From assembly GCA_023392185.1 (NCBI GenBank), contig JAEVZP010000206.1:1-7023 (forward strand): DNA of 7,023 nucleotides, in the 5' to 3' direction. The notes under the pieces are model-generated. The model searched no databases. It was not told where the DNA came from and was given only the letters and a program-made list of their open reading frames with translations. The DNA is from Bacteroidota bacterium (GTDB lineage Bacteria > Bacteroidota > Bacteroidia > Chitinophagales > Chitinophagaceae). Of this stretch, positions 6,124 to 7,023 are shown in pieces (position 1 is the stretch's first letter; every line of letters starts with the position of its first letter). The position numbers were made by a program, and so were the translations under genes.

Positions 6124-6131
6124 TTCCGGAA
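6124..6131. repeat. TTCCGGAA palindrome in the GT9-methyltransferase gap
   Basis: Flanked by T-rich and A-rich bases (TTTTTCCGGAAAA), it sits 16 bp before the second-type dispersed repeat. Confidence 0.85.
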
Positions 6132-6147
6132 AATCAGGCAGGAAGCG

Positions 6148-6174
6148 GTCACCCCGAAGCGCCAGCGAGGGACC
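6148..6174 (+). repeat. Dispersed intergenic repeat of a second type
   Basis: This 27-bp stretch starts GTCACCCCGAAGCG and ends AGCGAGGGACC. The ends (with G6147) pair as GGTC/GACC with further imperfect pairing inside. The wording resembles short repeats ending in GCGAGGGA-type sequence frequently found between genes in Bacteroidota. Only one copy is in the window, so repeat status is from memory of the family. It shares its GTCACCC opening with the repeat at 2888-2908. Confidence 0.45.
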
Positions 6175-6497
6175 TGTTGGCACAATGACTGCTTTGCGGC
6201 TTCAAACAGCTATTTATCAGGCAGCCTTTTACTGTTTTACCAGTTTCCGAGCGGTCGGCAGTGCTGGTTCCTGAAAATCCGCCAAAAGCAGGTGCCGGGC
6301 AGGCAGGGTGCTGGCTGCATCCGGTTTAAAGTATTAATGGGAATGTAGATGCCGATCCGCTACCCACACGGTCGCAATACCGGCAGGAACAGCAGAAAGC
6401 GTTGCCACAGCAGGCCTGTTATTGCAGGAAATATCCGGGGTAGAAGATCACACACCGGAACGGATAGCTGGTCCAAACCCCGGGAACCCGATCCGGC

Positions 6498-7023
6498 TCA
6501 CGCACTGGTATTCTTTATACAGGAGCTAAAATGGCGCGATTCCGCAAAGTGGGCTTGCTCTCGTTCCAAAGCGTAGGTAAATTCCGGCTTCATGTGTCCG
6601 GGATAGGCCGCAATATCTGCGAAACTCAGAATGTTCCTTCCGGAGAAATAATCGGTCAGCTGTCCAAGCAGCGCCTCGTCTTCTGTAGCATCTATTCCAA
6701 CCAGCAATTCCCCGATATTGGTATAAAAGATAAAATAGCCATAGCCAACGGAACGCAGAAACTGCAAAAACCGGAACGGGTCGTCGCCGCTTGCCCAGAT
6801 AAAATGCGGGTCATATTCAAAGAAAAGCACGGGTTGCGTGGTACGCAGCAGTGCTTCGCAGCCGCGCAGGATAAGGGTGTCGAAACCGTCGGTATCAGTT
6901 TTGATGACCGCAGGATTCTGAAAGGCCGGGTAGTTGTGCAGAATTTCTTCGAGGGGTAAAGTCGGGGCATCGCTTTTGCCTTCAATAGGAGTTCCGGTAT
7001 TGGCCTGGCTGCTGTGGATCACC
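6498..7023 (-). CDS. FkbM-family SAM-dependent methyltransferase, C-terminal part
   Basis: The minus-strand frame enters at the right edge and gives 174 residues before a TGA at 6500-6498. The first possible start in view is a GTG at 7022 that is not credible, so the N-terminal SAM-binding half lies beyond the window. The diagnostic stretch is AVIKTDTDGFDTLILRG (residues 38-54 of the visible part), the FkbM motif IKxDxxGxD/E, followed by the QPVLFFEYDP strand (63-72) and a later GYGYFIFYTNIGELL segment typical of the C-terminal domain. FkbM-type enzymes O-methylate sugars or other small substrates. Next to glycosyltransferases, methylation of a glycan residue is likely. The last ~17 residues (AESRHFSSCIKNTSA region) look unlike a normal family ending and border a decayed-looking gap, so the C-terminus may have been altered. 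Confidence 0.85.
   Translation of the reverse strand, partial: VIHSSQANTGTPIEGKSDAPTLPLEEILHNYPAFQNPAVIKTDTDGFDTLILRGCEALLRTTQPVLFFEYDPHFIWASGDDPFRFLQFLRSVGYGYFIFYTNIGELLVGIDATEDEALLGQLTDYFSGRNILSFADIAAYPGHMKPEFTYALEREQAHFAESRHFSSCIKNTSA

Larger units (their letters stand above)
104..6131. repeat. Highly iterated palindrome TTCCGGAA, 14 copies
   Basis: Copies start at 104, 273, 1642, 2749, 2871, 3096, 3867, 4065, 4075, 5367, 5501, 5835, 5876 and 6124. Nine have the 10-bp form TTTCCGGAAA (104, 1642, 2749, 2871, 3096, 3867, 4075, 5835, 6124). Nine of the 14 copies are in coding sequence, read as Phe-Arg-Lys/Asn (six), Ser-Gly (two) or Pro-Glu (one), so all three frames are used. Five are intergenic, at about 5.5 per kb against about 1.5 per kb in genes. 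Near-matches (TTCCGGC, GTCCGGAA, CCCGGAAA) are also frequent. Confidence 0.9.
6010..6497. other. 488-bp gap with no convincing intact gene
   Basis: The gap between the GT9 start and the methyltransferase stop contains a promoter-like element (6029-6040), a TTCCGGAA palindrome (6124-6131) and a dispersed repeat (6148-6174). From about 6180 to 6497 there is a stretch with several short, interrupted plus-strand frames that looks like decayed coding sequence. The available open frames (up to 119 codons) have unnatural composition and no recognisable motif. Confidence 0.5.

Noticed and set aside
104..6131. TTCCGGAA copies as a DNA-uptake sequence or a CRISPR-like array
   Set aside because: Known uptake sequences are not palindromic, and the copies are dispersed irregularly with no spacer structure. 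A methylation or protein-binding role fits better, though uptake is not excluded.
5915..6274. 119-codon plus-strand frame across the GT9 start and the following gap
   Set aside because: Half of it is antisense to GT9, the rest passes through repeats, and no motif or start signal is seen.
1..7023. tRNA, rRNA, insertion sequence or CRISPR features
   Set aside because: No cloverleaf or rRNA-like sequence, no transposase frame with paired terminal inverted repeats, and no regularly spaced direct repeats were seen on either strand.

Overview
The window reads as part of a surface-polysaccharide (capsule, exopolysaccharide or O-antigen type) locus from a bacterium that is most likely a member of the Bacteroidota. 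Three things suggest this. Start regions lack good Shine-Dalgarno sequences. Two start regions instead carry a match or near-match to the Bacteroidota -7 promoter element TAnnTTTG very close to the ATG. Intergenic gaps hold short dispersed repeats (CTGAGCTTGTCGAAGG type) of a kind often seen in that phylum. Genus cannot be fixed from this sequence; GC content is moderately high, roughly mid-50s percent by eye.

Layout. On the minus strand at the left are an unidentified partial gene (1-129, running off the edge) and a Wzx-like polysaccharide flippase (129-1619) that overlaps it by one base. A 76-bp divergent promoter region (1620-1695) separates these from a plus-strand pair: gmd, GDP-mannose 4,6-dehydratase (1696-2808), and fcl, GDP-L-fucose synthase (2943-3878). 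A repeat-rich 212-bp convergent gap (3879-4090) follows. Then come minus-strand genes: a family 2 glycosyltransferase (4091-4873) coupled by an ATGA overlap to a family 9 (heptosyltransferase-like) glycosyltransferase (4870-6009). After a 488-bp gap with no convincing intact gene (6010-6497) comes the C-terminal part of an FkbM-family methyltransferase (6498-7023, running off the right edge).

How the genes work together. Gmd and Fcl convert GDP-mannose to GDP-L-fucose. Glycosyltransferases such as the GT2 and GT9 proteins would build a glycan, the methyltransferase could O-methylate a sugar, and the flippase would move the lipid-linked unit across the inner membrane. No recognisable fucosyltransferase, polymerase or initiating transferase lies in the window.

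The most striking signal is not a gene. The 8-bp palindrome TTCCGGAA occurs 14 times in 7 kb (hand count), where about 0.1 would be expected from base composition. Nine copies have the 10-bp form TTTCCGGAAA. Copies lie in genes in all three reading frames and, more densely, in intergenic gaps, including an 18-bp perfect double palindrome at 4065-4082. This resembles a highly iterated palindrome of the cyanobacterial HIP1 type and appears to be selected or spread at DNA level.
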